A stretch of 64,000 nt of DNA, taken from the NCBI RefSeq assembly GCF_003315035.1, contig NZ_QNRE01000001.1:1027224-1091223 (forward strand). Reading direction: 5' to 3'. A program made the translations under genes and the position numbers. This document shows, piece by piece, positions 1 through 6,641 of the stretch (position 1 is the stretch's first letter; the number at the start of each line of letters is the position of its first letter). This DNA comes from Nocardia puris. GTDB lineage: Bacteria; Actinomycetota; Actinomycetes; Mycobacteriales; Mycobacteriaceae. The notes beneath the pieces are model-generated. The model saw only the letters and a program-made list of their open reading frames with translations. It had not been told where the DNA came from and searched no databases.

Positions 1-464
1 TCCGGTCGACCGTCGAGGTCGGCGACCAGCGCTACGACTACGCGGTGGAACTCGACTCGGAGTGGGTGTTCCGAGCCCTGACCATCCGGACGCGGGACGG
101 ACGGGGACTGCTCCTGCGCCGGGACACCGACGGCGCGTGGTTCGCCGACGACGAACCCCGGCCCGACCTCGCGGGCGCCGTGGACATCGATCTGTCGTTC
201 AGCCCGTTCACCAACACGCTGCCGATCCGGCGACTGAACCTGCCGCCCCGCTCGTCCGCCGAAATCGTCACCGCCTACGTCGAATCCCCCTCCCTGCGCG
301 TACTCCCCGACCCCCAGCGCTACACCCGCCTCGCCCCCGACACCTACCTCTACGAATCCCTCGACAGCGACTTCACCCGCCGAATCACGGTCGACCCCAA
401 CGGATTCGTCGTGGACTACCCGGGATTGTTCCGCGCGGGCGGCGGTTCAGCGCTCGAAGGGTGA
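1..464 (+). CDS. Putative glycolipid-binding family protein, 3' part
   Basis: The reading frame is open from the first bases of the window, so the 5' end is missing; about 153 residues are visible up to the TGA. The sequence resembles the putative glycolipid-binding family (PF06475, former DUF1089): a beta-rich protein with a W-x-F-R-A-L-T strand, a central D-L-S-F-S-P-F-T-N-T-L-P-I-R-R segment, and a C-terminal Y-x-Y-E-S-L-D-x-D-F-T-R-R-I-T-V-D stretch followed by D-x-G-x-V-x-D-Y-P-G-L-F. These are the conserved blocks I recall for that family, which is cytoplasmic and of unproven role. The GTG at 45 is probably an internal valine, because upstream codons already fit the fold. No signal peptide or membrane segment can be judged from the fragment. 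Confidence 0.75.
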   Translation, partial: RSTVEVGDQRYDYAVELDSEWVFRALTIRTRDGRGLLLRRDTDGAWFADDEPRPDLAGAVDIDLSFSPFTNTLPIRRLNLPPRSSAEIVTAYVESPSLRVLPDPQRYTRLAPDTYLYESLDSDFTRRITVDPNGFVVDYPGLFRAGGGSALEG

Positions 465-476
465 ACAACCTCCGGA

Positions 477-1121
477 TCATGACGGCCGCGAGTCCGGCGG
501 CGTCAGGCTGATCAGCTCGGCGGCCGGTGCGGGCCGGCAGCAGGAACTCTCGGCGGAGGCGTCCGGGTCGTCGAAAACGCCTGCGCCGCCGCATACTCCG
601 GTTTCGGGGAGTACCAGCTCGACCCGCTCGGCCGACTCGTGGTCGCCGGCCAGGGCGGCCGCGAGCGAGCGGACCTGTTCGTAACCGGTCATCGCCAGGA
701 ACGTGGGGGCGCGGCCGTAGCTGTTCATGCCGGCCAGGTAGAAGCCCGGTTCCGGATGGGTCAATTCGTGCACGCCGTGCGGGTAGACGGTGCCGCAGGA
801 GTGGACGTTGGGGTCGATCCGCGGCCCCAGCGCCGATGCCAGCGGGACGAGATGGTCGCGCACCCACTCCCGCCCGGTCGGCTACGCGTCGGCGTCCGGC
901 GCGGTCCACGCAGCCCCGTCGAGCAGCCGGCGGGCGGCCGGGGCGACGAGCTCGGCCCACCGGGAGCACAGCCGGACGTGATGCCACTCGGCCACGGCCG
1001 CACCCGCGCCGGGGCCGCGTTCCAGCACCACCGCCTGCACCCCGCGCTCGCGCAGTTCCGCCGCGGCGGCCAGCCCGACCGGACCGGCGCCGATCACGAC
1101 GACAGGAAGCTCCGAAGCCAT
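477..1121 (-). pseudogene. FAD-dependent oxidoreductase gene of an ars locus, decayed (nonsense codon and internal deletion)
   Basis: The ATG at 1121 follows an AGAGGTG ribosome site and opens a normal flavoprotein N-terminus with the dinucleotide fold V-I-G-A-G-P-V-G-L-A-A-A-A-E-L. Translation meets an in-frame TAG at 882-884; the same frame continues as P-T-G-R-E-W-V-R-D to a stop at 477, so one base (TAG for TAC, Tyr) breaks it. Relatives beside arsR genes are about 430 residues. Here residues of the N-terminal region run straight into the C-terminal I-D-P-N-V-H-S-C-G-T-V and T-G-Y-E-Q-V-R-S blocks, so roughly 200 codons, including the NAD(P)-binding domain, are gone in frame. It is divergent from the ArsR-acetyltransferase gene and shares its operators. 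The deletion size rests on remembered family length. Confidence 0.8.
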
Positions 1122-1135
1122 CACACACCTCTTTA

Positions 1136-1151
1136 ATCGATGTTCATCGAT
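1136..1151. promoter_or_regulatory. ArsR-type operator 1
   Basis: This is a perfect 7-2-7 palindrome, ATCGATG-TT-CATCGAT, 15 bp upstream of the flavoprotein pseudogene start. ATCGAT half-sites are typical of actinobacterial ArsR/SmtB operators. It is the first of two matching palindromes between the divergent genes. Confidence 0.75.
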
Positions 1152-1195
1152 CAATGTTCCCGAGACTCTGCCGACACACGTCGATGAAGGCAACC

Positions 1196-1216
1196 ATCGA
1201 CGTTCGTCGATATACT
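1196..1216 (+). promoter_or_regulatory. ArsR-type operator 2 with overlapping -10 element
   Basis: The second perfect 7-2-7 palindrome, ATCGACG-TT-CGTCGAT (1196-1211), shares its last base with a TATACT hexamer (1211-1216). Six bases separate that hexamer from the ATG at 1223, the spacing of actinobacterial leaderless promoters. No ribosome-binding site precedes the ATG. Bound regulator would cover the -10, which suggests autorepression. Confidence 0.7.
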
Positions 1217-1222
1217 GGGCGC

Positions 1223-2068
1223 ATGACTGCGCTCGACATGCCGACCGTCCGCACCGGCGGCTCGGCCCGGGACGACGCGCTGCCGGTGGCCGAGGCGACC
1301 AGGTACGCGGGCTGGTTCGCGACGCTGGCCGATCCCACGCGGGTGCGCCTGTTGCACCAGGTCGCGACCCGCGCGGGCGGGATCACGGTGGGCGAGTTGG
1401 CCGAGGCGCTGGGCATCGGCCAACCCACGGTGTCGCACCACCTGCGCAAACTCGCCGAAACGGGCTTCGTCACGCTGCACAAGAACGGCACGTCGACAGT
1501 GGTCGCGATCAACCCGGCCTGCTGCACCGGCCTGCCGCACGCCGCCGATGCCGTGATGGGCGTCCTCGCGCCGCGGCCGTGCTGTCCGAGCGAGCTGCCG
1601 CCCGATGTGAGCGTGCGCGCCGCCACCGACGCCGACGCCGGGGCGATCCGCGAGATCTGTTCCGAGGCAGCCGAATTCGACGCGGTATCCCCCGCCGACC
1701 CGACCGCGCACTGGCTTCCGGACCATCGGTGGGTCGCCGAGGTCGCGGGCCGGGTGGTCGGCTGGACGGCGTTGAGCCCGGTCTCCGACCGCCCCGCCTA
1801 TCGCGGCGTCGCCGAGAGCGAGATCTATGTGACCGAGCGGGCCCGTGGCCGGGGTATCGGGAAGTCACTGCTGTTCACGCAGGTCGTCGCGGCCGACGAG
1901 GCCGGGCTGTGGACCGTGCAGACCTCGCTCTCCCCGGAGAACCGCGCCGCCCTGGCCCTGCACCACAGTGCCGGATACCGCACAGTCGGCGTGCGCGAGC
2001 GCGTGGTGCGAGTGGGCGACGCGTGGCGGGACGCGGTCTTCCTCGAACGCCGCAGTCCGGTGCGCTGA
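1223..2068 (+). CDS. ArsR-family regulator fused to a GNAT acetyltransferase
   Basis: This 281-residue fusion has an ArsR winged helix at about residues 20-105 (A-D-P-T-R-V-R-L-L, then the recognition helix Q-P-T-V-S-H-H-L-R-K-L) and a GNAT domain from about residue 130 with the acetyl-CoA loop R-A-R-G-R-G-I-G. Two Cys-Cys pairs (N-P-A-C-C and R-P-C-C) lie in the linker at about residues 95-120, positions suited to binding a trivalent metalloid. Such fusions occur in actinobacterial arsenic loci; I infer that it senses arsenite-like ligands, and the acetyltransferase substrate cannot be read from sequence. The ATG at 1223 is chosen for the leaderless -10 spacing and the start of ArsR homology. 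It is the only intact member of the ars-like region. Confidence 0.9.
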   Translation: MTALDMPTVRTGGSARDDALPVAEATRYAGWFATLADPTRVRLLHQVATRAGGITVGELAEALGIGQPTVSHHLRKLAETGFVTLHKNGTSTVVAINPACCTGLPHAADAVMGVLAPRPCCPSELPPDVSVRAATDADAGAIREICSEAAEFDAVSPADPTAHWLPDHRWVAEVAGRVVGWTALSPVSDRPAYRGVAESEIYVTERARGRGIGKSLLFTQVVAADEAGLWTVQTSLSPENRAALALHHSAGYRTVGVRERVVRVGDAWRDAVFLERRSPVR

Positions 2069-2106
2069 GTCCGATCGGGGTCACGTTCACCGGCCGTTCG
2101 CTTGGC

Positions 2107-2134
2107 ATTGATATCGATAACTGTCAATATCGAT
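2107..2134 (+). promoter_or_regulatory. Possible third ArsR-type site
   Basis: Two direct copies of ATATCGAT (2111-2118 and 2127-2134) lie 16 bp apart just before the arsR stub. They contain the ATCGAT core of the two palindromes upstream. This is plausibly the old promoter-operator of the arsR-acr3 operon. Confidence 0.5.
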
Positions 2135-2140
2135 GTATGT

Positions 2141-2281
2141 CTAAGGCTGCGCGAGACAGGCCTGCTGACCAGTGAACGCCGCGCATCCTGGGTGTATTAC
2201 CGCGTGGTTCACGAAGTGCTGCAACGGATTTCCGGCGTCCTCGCCGGTGACTCCGATCGCCTGACGGTGGCCGGCGCATGA
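2141..2281 (+). pseudogene. arsR: ArsR-family regulator, 3' stub
   Basis: The frame ending in TGA at 2279-2281 encodes L-R-E-T-G-L-L-T-S-E-R-R-A-S-W-V-Y-Y-R-V-V-H followed by a helix. This is the second half of an ArsR winged-helix domain (end of the recognition helix, beta wing, dimer helix). The N-terminal 50 or so residues are absent. The nearby ATG codons at 2133 and 2137 are in other frames, so no functional product is expected. Its TGA overlaps the ATG of the following acr3 fragment (ATGA), the coupling usual in arsR-acr3 operons, which supports the assignment. Confidence 0.7.
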
Positions 2282-2515
2282 CGATGGACACCGCGCCACC
2301 GGCCGTGGCCGGCAAACTCTCGACGCTCGACCGCTACCTGCCGGTGTGGATCGGAGCCGCGATGGTGGCGGGCCTGCTGCTCGGACGACTGATCCCCGGC
2401 CTCGGCGAGGCGCTGGGCGCGGCGGAGATCGACGGCATCTCGCTGCCCATCGCGATCGGGCTGCTGATCATGATGTATCCGGTGCTGGCCAAGGTGCGCT
2501 GGTCGGATCACCCGT
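2278..2515 (+). pseudogene. acr3: Acr3-type arsenite efflux pump, 5' fragment
   Basis: The ATG at 2278 starts a protein with S-T-L-D-R-Y-L-P-V-W-I-G-A-A-M, a first transmembrane helix, and then I-A-I-G-L-L-I-M-M-Y-P-V-L-A-K-V-R. These are the canonical first two helices of Acr3, where the MMYPVLAKV motif precedes the loop to helix 3. After about residue 78 the Acr3 match stops, and eight or so of the usual ten helices are missing. The frame runs open to 2829, but that tail resembles no Acr3 sequence and lies over FUSC-like coding in another frame. The gene cannot make a working pump. Confidence 0.8.
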
Positions 2516-2881
2516 GGAATCCACCGGATCCTGGGCACTTTCGCCGGACTGCTGGTGACGGCGGCGCTCCTGCTGCCGAATCCGTCGCCGGGCGCGCTCG
2601 CGGTGCTGGTGATGGTGCTGCTGTCCCCCACCGAACTGTTCATGACCCGCAATTACGCGCTCTCGCTGGGGTTCTTCACCCCGCTGATCATGCTGATGAC
2701 CGATCTGGCCGCACCCGCCGAGCCGATGACCATGCTGACCGAACGCGGCGTCGACACATTGATCGGCGTGAGCGCGGGGATCGCGGTGGCGGTGCTGGTG
2801 CGCCGGTCCCGCACTTCGCGCACGGATGACGACGTCAGCGCCCCGACCCCGGGGGTCGAGGCGCGGAGTGGTCGTGGCTGA
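2516..2881 (+). pseudogene. FUSC-family aromatic-acid exporter, 3' fragment
   Basis: From about 2516, in a different frame from the acr3 fragment, the sequence reads R-I-L-G-T-F-A-G-L-L-V-T-A-A-L-L-L-P, then S-P-T-E-L-F-M-T-R-N-Y-A-L-S-L-G-F-F-T-P-L and a G-V-D-T-L-I-G-V helix. These match the C-terminal FUSC_2 membrane domain (fusaric acid resistance or aromatic acid exporters), which normally follows several hundred residues of N-terminal membrane domain. There is no start with a ribosome site for this piece; the GTG at 2555 is internal to the domain. The exact breakpoint with acr3 lies within about 2505-2520. I infer that a deletion joined two once-separate genes. Confidence 0.7.
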
Positions 2882-2899
2882 GGCGACCGTCGCGGGCGC

Positions 2900-3076
2900 T
2901 CAGTCCTCGTCGTCGGCGTCGGCGGCCGCGTTGCGCTCACGGGCGATCTCGAGCGCCCGCTCGGCGGTGGCGCGGTCCGGGTAGGGCCCCATCCGGTTGC
3001 CGACCCACCCGAGCTTGCCCTGCTCGGCGCGGTGCGTCTCGAGGTTGTAGTACCAGGCGGTCTCGTCGTCACTCAT
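2900..3076 (-). CDS. Small SPOR-like conserved actinobacterial protein
   Basis: This is a 58-residue acidic protein: W-Y-Y-N-L-E-T-H-R-A-E-Q-G-K near residue 8, then M-G-P-Y-P-D-R-A-T-A-E-R-A-L-E-I-A-R-E-R and an Asp/Glu-rich tail. Proteins of this size with the layout W-[YF]-x-N-x-x-T-x-x-x-E-x-G and G-P-[YF]-x-[DT] are common in actinobacteria and are usually labelled SPOR-domain-like, without a known role. No signal peptide is seen. The ATG at 3076 is preferred over an upstream start at 3151 because similarity begins at M-S-D-D-E. It is divergent from the LysR remnant, with 73 bp between the start codons. Confidence 0.7.
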   Translation of the reverse strand: MSDDETAWYYNLETHRAEQGKLGWVGNRMGPYPDRATAERALEIARERNAAADADDED

Positions 3077-3149
3077 GCCCACCAGCATGGCACCGATCGC
3101 CCGCGAGGTGTGTGATGTCGAGGGGTCCGTACCGAGATCGGAGTGGAGC

Positions 3150-3461
3150 ATGTTGTTTCGTCAGCTCGAGTACTTCGTGGCACTCGCCCGTGAACGGCAC
3201 TTCGCGCGCGCCGCGGCCGCCTGCTACGTCTCCCAGCCCGCGCTGTCGGAGGCGATCCGCACCATCGTCCCCGACACCTGGCTACACGCCCTGCGCCGCC
3301 CACCCGGCACCCGCGTCCTGCACCTGGACGACCCGTCGATCTCCGCCGACGTCGCACTGTTCACCCCGGCGAGCGAGCCCGGCTCGGTGCTCGCCCGCGC
3401 CCTCACCGAGACGGCGCGGGGGCACGATCTCGACGCGATCCTGGGCCGGGCACCGGACTGA
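3150..3461 (+). pseudogene. LysR-family regulator with an in-frame internal deletion
   Basis: The ATG at 3150 follows a GGAG site and opens a standard LysR helix-turn-helix: L-F-R-Q-L-E-Y-F-V-A-L-A-R-E-R-H-F, then Y-V-S-Q-P-A-L-S-E-A-I-R. At about residue 38, where R-x-L-E-x-x-L-G should follow, the sequence jumps to what looks like the end of an effector-binding domain (D-D-P-S-I-S-A-D-V-A-L-F-T-P-A, then L-A-R-A-L-T-E-T-A-R). The product would be 103 residues instead of about 300. The frame is intact, so a short peptide could still be made, but neither the DNA-binding nor the ligand-binding domain is complete. This is the same lesion type as in the flavoprotein gene 2 kb away. Confidence 0.75.
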
Positions 3462-3697
3462 CCGAGCCGTAAGAGCCCGGGTGCGCCGCCCGAGTCCTAC
3501 CTCGCGGAGAAAGAACACTCCCGACGCGCGATTTCGCGGTCGCCGGCCGCAGGGCTGTCGAAGGCCCGCACCCGGAAGCCGCCGACGGCCCGTTCACCAC
3601 CCGCACCGGAGATCCGGTGCGCGGCAAGACCACTGCCTTGACCATGGCGTGGCGTGCGGATTACCGCGACGACCTCACCGGCTCGGGCGTCTCGCTC
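3462..3697. other. Non-coding stretch without a recognised gene
   Basis: No frame in these 236 bases shows codon usage or homology that I can support. It may hold further decayed sequence, as it sits between a broken LysR gene and a hypothetical gene. Confidence 0.4.
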
Positions 3698-4105
3698 CTA
3701 CGCGACCGCTGCCGGCCGGGCGCTCAGCACCAGCAGCACCGTCGCCGGACTCAGCTCGAGATCGTCCGGATGCCACGTGAGCATCCGCGCCAATCCGCCG
3801 ACCATGCCGTGCGATAGCTCGTCCGGCCGGTCCGAGCCGTAGAACTCGGCCGCGTGCAGCCGGAGGAGCCGCGCGTACGTCGGCGCGTCGACGCCGCCGA
3901 TCTCCCCGGCGGCGGTGACCTCGGGAACGTGCCGGTGCCGGTGGCGCCAGGCCAGGTCGACCAGCACCGCCGCACGCATCGACGGATCCGCCCGCCGCCA
4001 CGCCGTCGCGAACGCGGCATCGCCGGCCAGCGCGACCGGATCGCTCCCACATCGGCGCAACGCGGACTCGGCGCTCTCGTTCAGTGCGTCCCTCGGTCCG
4101 GCCAT
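3698..4105 (-). CDS. Hypothetical protein, 135 residues
   Basis: I do not recognise this protein. It is Ala/Arg/Leu-rich and predicted helical, with W-R-R-A-D-P-S-M-R-A-A-V-L-V-D-L-A-W-R-H-R-H near residue 36 and L-L-R-L-H-A-A-E-F near residue 80. It has no signal peptide or membrane helix. The ATG at 4105 lacks a ribosome site, but a TAACCT hexamer (4112-4117 on this strand) lies six bases upstream, the leaderless spacing seen at other genes here. Codon usage looks actinobacterial. It stands alone, with the DHFR-like gene divergent on its 5' side. Confidence 0.55.
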   Translation of the reverse strand: MAGPRDALNESAESALRRCGSDPVALAGDAAFATAWRRADPSMRAAVLVDLAWRHRHRHVPEVTAAGEIGGVDAPTYARLLRLHAAEFYGSDRPDELSHGMVGGLARMLTWHPDDLELSPATVLLVLSARPAAVA

Positions 4106-4236
4106 GCAGGGAGGTTATCGGTGTCGGTTTCGTCCAAGACGGCCGGATCGTCCGCCCCTACGCTGGGGACGACAGCGCGCCGAGTGGGGGCGCGAGTGGC
4201 CGGGTTCGGCCACAACATTCGGTCTCAGGAGGGTCG

Positions 4237-4812
4237 TTGACACGCGAATTGGTCTACACGGGTTTCATGTCGGTCGACGGGGTGGTCGATTCGCCCGGCG
4301 GGACGGTGGAGGGGCACCGCAGCGGCGGGTGGGTGCTGGACACCGAGTTCCTGCCGGAGGCCTTCGCGCTCAAGGGCGAGGAGCTGGCGGACACCACGGC
4401 GTTGCTGTTCGGGCGGCGCAGCTATGAGGCCTTCGCCCCGGTCTGGCGGGATTCGGAAGACCACGCCGCGTACAAGGAGCTGCCCAAATACGTTGTCTCC
4501 ACGAGCCTTTCCGCCGACGCCCTGGTCGACGGATGGGGCCCGACCACCATCCTGCGATCCACCGAGGAGGTGGTGAAGCTCAAGGAGACCGAGGGCGGGG
4601 GCATCTTCATCCACGGCAGCGCGGAACTGGCCCGGCGGCTCGGCGAGGCCGACCTGATCGACCGGTACAACCTGCTGGTGTTTCCGGTGCTGCTGGGCGC
4701 GGGCAAACACTTGTTCAGCCGAGAGGACCGCGACAAGCAGTCGCTGCGCTTGCGGGAATCGGAGTCCTACCCCAACGGCATCACGAAACTGATCTACGCC
4801 GTCGTGCGCTGA
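4237..4812 (+). CDS. Dihydrofolate reductase-fold (RibD C-terminal) family protein
   Basis: This 191-residue protein matches the RibD C-terminal/DHFR-like family: an N-terminal strand with M-S-V-D-G-V-V, the L-L-F-G-R-R-S-Y-E-A-F-A-P-V-W block near residue 65, K-Y-V-V-S-T-S-L near residue 88, and I-F-I-H-G-S-A-E-L-A-R-R-L near residue 124 followed by L-L-V-F-P-V-L-L-G-A-G. Members are NAD(P)H-dependent reductases of mostly unknown substrate; this paralog type is not the housekeeping DHFR. The TTG at 4237 is chosen because CAGGAGG lies six bases upstream and similarity starts at R-E-L-V-Y. Its 3' end overlaps the convergent AraC-family gene by 19 bp. Confidence 0.85.
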   Translation: MTRELVYTGFMSVDGVVDSPGGTVEGHRSGGWVLDTEFLPEAFALKGEELADTTALLFGRRSYEAFAPVWRDSEDHAAYKELPKYVVSTSLSADALVDGWGPTTILRSTEEVVKLKETEGGGIFIHGSAELARRLGEADLIDRYNLLVFPVLLGAGKHLFSREDRDKQSLRLRESESYPNGITKLIYAVVR

Positions 4813-5504
4813 GCCGGGTCCAGGGCGATCGCGCCGCCCACGCCCTCGCGCAGTTCGCGCGCCGTGCGCCCGACGAATCGGCGCAGCGCGCGGGCGAGGT
4901 GCGGCTCGTCGTAGTAGTCGAGTTTGCTCACCACGTCGCCGGGCGTCTCGCCCGAGGCGAGCAGGATCGCGGCGGTGCGGGCCCGCTCGATCTGGCGCAC
5001 CGCACCGCGGGTGAGGCCGGTCGCCGCGCGGAAGCGGCGTTCCAGCGTTCGCTCGGTGACCGTCGGCGGCGCGCCGTGCAACGTCTCGGCGACCAGCGGG
5101 TCTCGCGCGACGACGCCGCCGCGTACGAACCGCTCGACCAGCGCTTCGACATCGTCGGGGCGCGGTGTCTCCCAGCGGGAGCCATCGAGCCAGAACCCGC
5201 GGTCGGTCACGTCGGGCAGCATGATCCCGCTGTCCACCAGCGACGGTGCGGCCACCGCGCGCAGCGACGTCCCGACCGCGAATTGCACGCCGACGAAATC
5301 CGCGCCCTCCGGAACCGGCGCGGTGCCGGTGCGGCTCTCGGGCCCGGTGACGCCCGCGTGCGCGGCGCCCTCCTGCTCCCAGAACACCAGCCCCCAGGTC
5401 TCGGTCGCCACGGAGGTCATCTCCGCGATCCGCTCGCTACGGCACGTCCACACCGAGGAGATCCACGGCGAATCCGACGCCCGCCTCTCGAACACCAAGC
5501 CCAC
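4794..5504 (-). CDS. AraC-family transcriptional regulator
   Basis: This is a regulator of about 236 residues with a C-terminal AraC/XylS domain. T-E-R-T-L-E-R-R-F-R-A-A-T-G-L-T lies near residue 160, and the second helix-turn-helix contains L-D-Y-Y-D-E-P-H-L-A-R-A-L-R-R-F-V-G-R-T-A. The N-terminal 110 residues (W-I-S-S-V-W-T-C-R-S-E-R, then W-G-L-V-F-W-E-Q-E-G) resemble the sensing half of small actinobacterial AraC proteins. The start is uncertain: the GTG at 5504 is used because similarity already covers W-I-S-S-V-W; an ATG at 5420 would cut into it, and no clear ribosome site marks either. It converges on the DHFR-like gene. Confidence 0.75.
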   Translation of the reverse strand: MGLVFERRASDSPWISSVWTCRSERIAEMTSVATETWGLVFWEQEGAAHAGVTGPESRTGTAPVPEGADFVGVQFAVGTSLRAVAAPSLVDSGIMLPDVTDRGFWLDGSRWETPRPDDVEALVERFVRGGVVARDPLVAETLHGAPPTVTERTLERRFRAATGLTRGAVRQIERARTAAILLASGETPGDVVSKLDYYDEPHLARALRRFVGRTARELREGVGGAIALDPAQRTTA

Positions 5505-5567
5505 CGTCGGCAGTCTAGTTCGCGGCCCGAACTGCGTCTTTCCGAGTTCGGCACGTCCCTGAACCCC

Positions 5568-5696
5568 ATGCCGCCCGAGGCGTCGAAACACCCCGAGCAG
5601 CGGCACTTCAACATCCACGAAGACCACGCCGTGGACGACGCCCAGCTCGTAGCGTGGATTCGCCAGGCGAGCGAACTGCCCGGCGAAAAGCACTGA
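5568..5696 (+). pseudogene. C-terminal fragment resembling DUF1801-type proteins
   Basis: The 42-codon frame from ATG 5568 reads E-A-S-K-H-P-E-Q-R-H-F-N-I-H-E-D, then D-A-Q-L-V-A-W-I-R-Q-A-S-E-L-P-G. The H-P-x-Q-R-x-F-x-I-x-E block followed by W-[IV]-R-Q-A-x-x-L-P-G is what I recall as the end of DUF1801-like proteins of about 130-150 residues. The preceding 90 bases keep the frame open (S-E-F-G-T-S-L-N-P) but are too short for the rest. It is read here as a remnant; a genuine small gene is possible. It lies 11 bp from the convergent crotonase stop. Confidence 0.4.
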
Positions 5697-5707
5697 GCCG
5701 CCGGGGT

Positions 5708-6442
5708 TTACCCGCCCGACCGGCCGAGTCGTTCGGCGATGTCGTCCGGAAGCCCGTGCGGCAGTTCGCGTTCCGCCGCCAGCGCCGCGCGCCGGCCCGA
5801 CGTGGCGGTGTCGGCGTAGAGCTTCTTGTAGATCGCGTTGGTGCCGGGCGAATTCGCGACGATCTCCGCCGCCAGCGCCTCGACCGCGGCGTCGAGTCCG
5901 TCGTCGGGCACGCAGTGGTCCACCAGTCCGTACCGCAGCGCGGTGGGTCCGTCGATCCGCCTGCTGGTCCAGCTCAGTTCCTTGGCGCGCGACATTCCGA
6001 CCCGTTCCGGCAGCCGCACCGACATCCCCCACACCGGGACCAGGCCCCACTTCCCGTGGGTGTCACCGAGACTCGCGGATTCCGTGGCCACCAACAGGTC
6101 GCAGCCCAGCGCCAGCTCCAGCCCGCCCGTCAGGCAGTGCCCACGGATCTTGGCGATGGTGGGGCACGGGAACGACTCGAGCAGGTCGACGGTCTCCGCC
6201 TCGAAATGACGGGAGCCCTCGGCGTCGCCCGAGGCCAGCGCGGTCAGATCGTGGCCCGCGCAGAACGAGCGCCCCGCCCCGGTGAGCACCAGGCATCGCG
6301 GCACCGACTTCGCCAGATCCTCCAGATGCGCGCGCAGATCGGCGAACACACCCTCGTGCAGGGCATTGAGCTTGTCGGGACGGTTGAGCGTCAGCGTGGT
6401 GACGCCGTCGCGGTCCTCGCGCGCCACCAGTGCGTCGGTCAT
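5708..6442 (-). CDS. Enoyl-CoA hydratase/isomerase family protein
   Basis: This 244-residue crotonase-fold enzyme would hydrate or isomerise acyl-CoA thioesters. Visible motifs are L-N-R-P-D-K-L-N-A-L near residue 20, the oxyanion-hole strand S-F-C-A-G-H-D-L near residue 62, and G-H-C-L-T-G-G-L-E-L-A-L-G-C-D near residue 98, carrying the first catalytic Glu. At the second catalytic position the sequence is D-T-H-G-K-W-G-L-V-P, so the usual Glu is replaced. As I recall, that motif marks a mycobacterial/nocardial subfamily, so hydratase activity is not assured and an isomerase-like or other reaction is possible. The ATG at 6442 is the start of family similarity. It is divergent from the FAH-family gene, 200 bp apart. 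Confidence 0.88.
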   Translation of the reverse strand: MTDALVAREDRDGVTTLTLNRPDKLNALHEGVFADLRAHLEDLAKSVPRCLVLTGAGRSFCAGHDLTALASGDAEGSRHFEAETVDLLESFPCPTIAKIRGHCLTGGLELALGCDLLVATESASLGDTHGKWGLVPVWGMSVRLPERVGMSRAKELSWTSRRIDGPTALRYGLVDHCVPDDGLDAAVEALAAEIVANSPGTNAIYKKLYADTATSGRRAALAAERELPHGLPDDIAERLGRSGG

Positions 6443-6641
6443 GGGTTCCTCACTCGGCAGCGGGTCCGCGTGCCAGGGTCGAACGGAGGGGCACACGTCC
6501 GCCGCACACGAGCGACCCGCGCCCCGTATCTGGCAGCATCCTCTACCAGAACTGACGACCGGGCAAGACCCGGCTCCGTGCCGGTGAGCCGTCCCGCGCG
6601 CTACGGTCGGATCAACCGTTCCGAAACAAGGTGAGGACACC

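Noticed and set aside
882..884. TAG in the flavoprotein gene as a recoded (pyrrolysine-like or readthrough) codon
   Set aside because: The gene also lacks its central domain, relatives have Tyr here, and no recoding signal is seen. A nonsense mutation is simpler.
2500..2560. Programmed frameshift joining the acr3 and FUSC frames
   Set aside because: The two parts belong to unrelated transporter families, and no slippery sequence with a downstream structure is present.
2278..2829. Single fused Acr3 protein of 183 residues
   Set aside because: Only the first 78 residues resemble Acr3. The rest is an out-of-frame reading of FUSC-like coding sequence, so a composite pseudogene is preferred.
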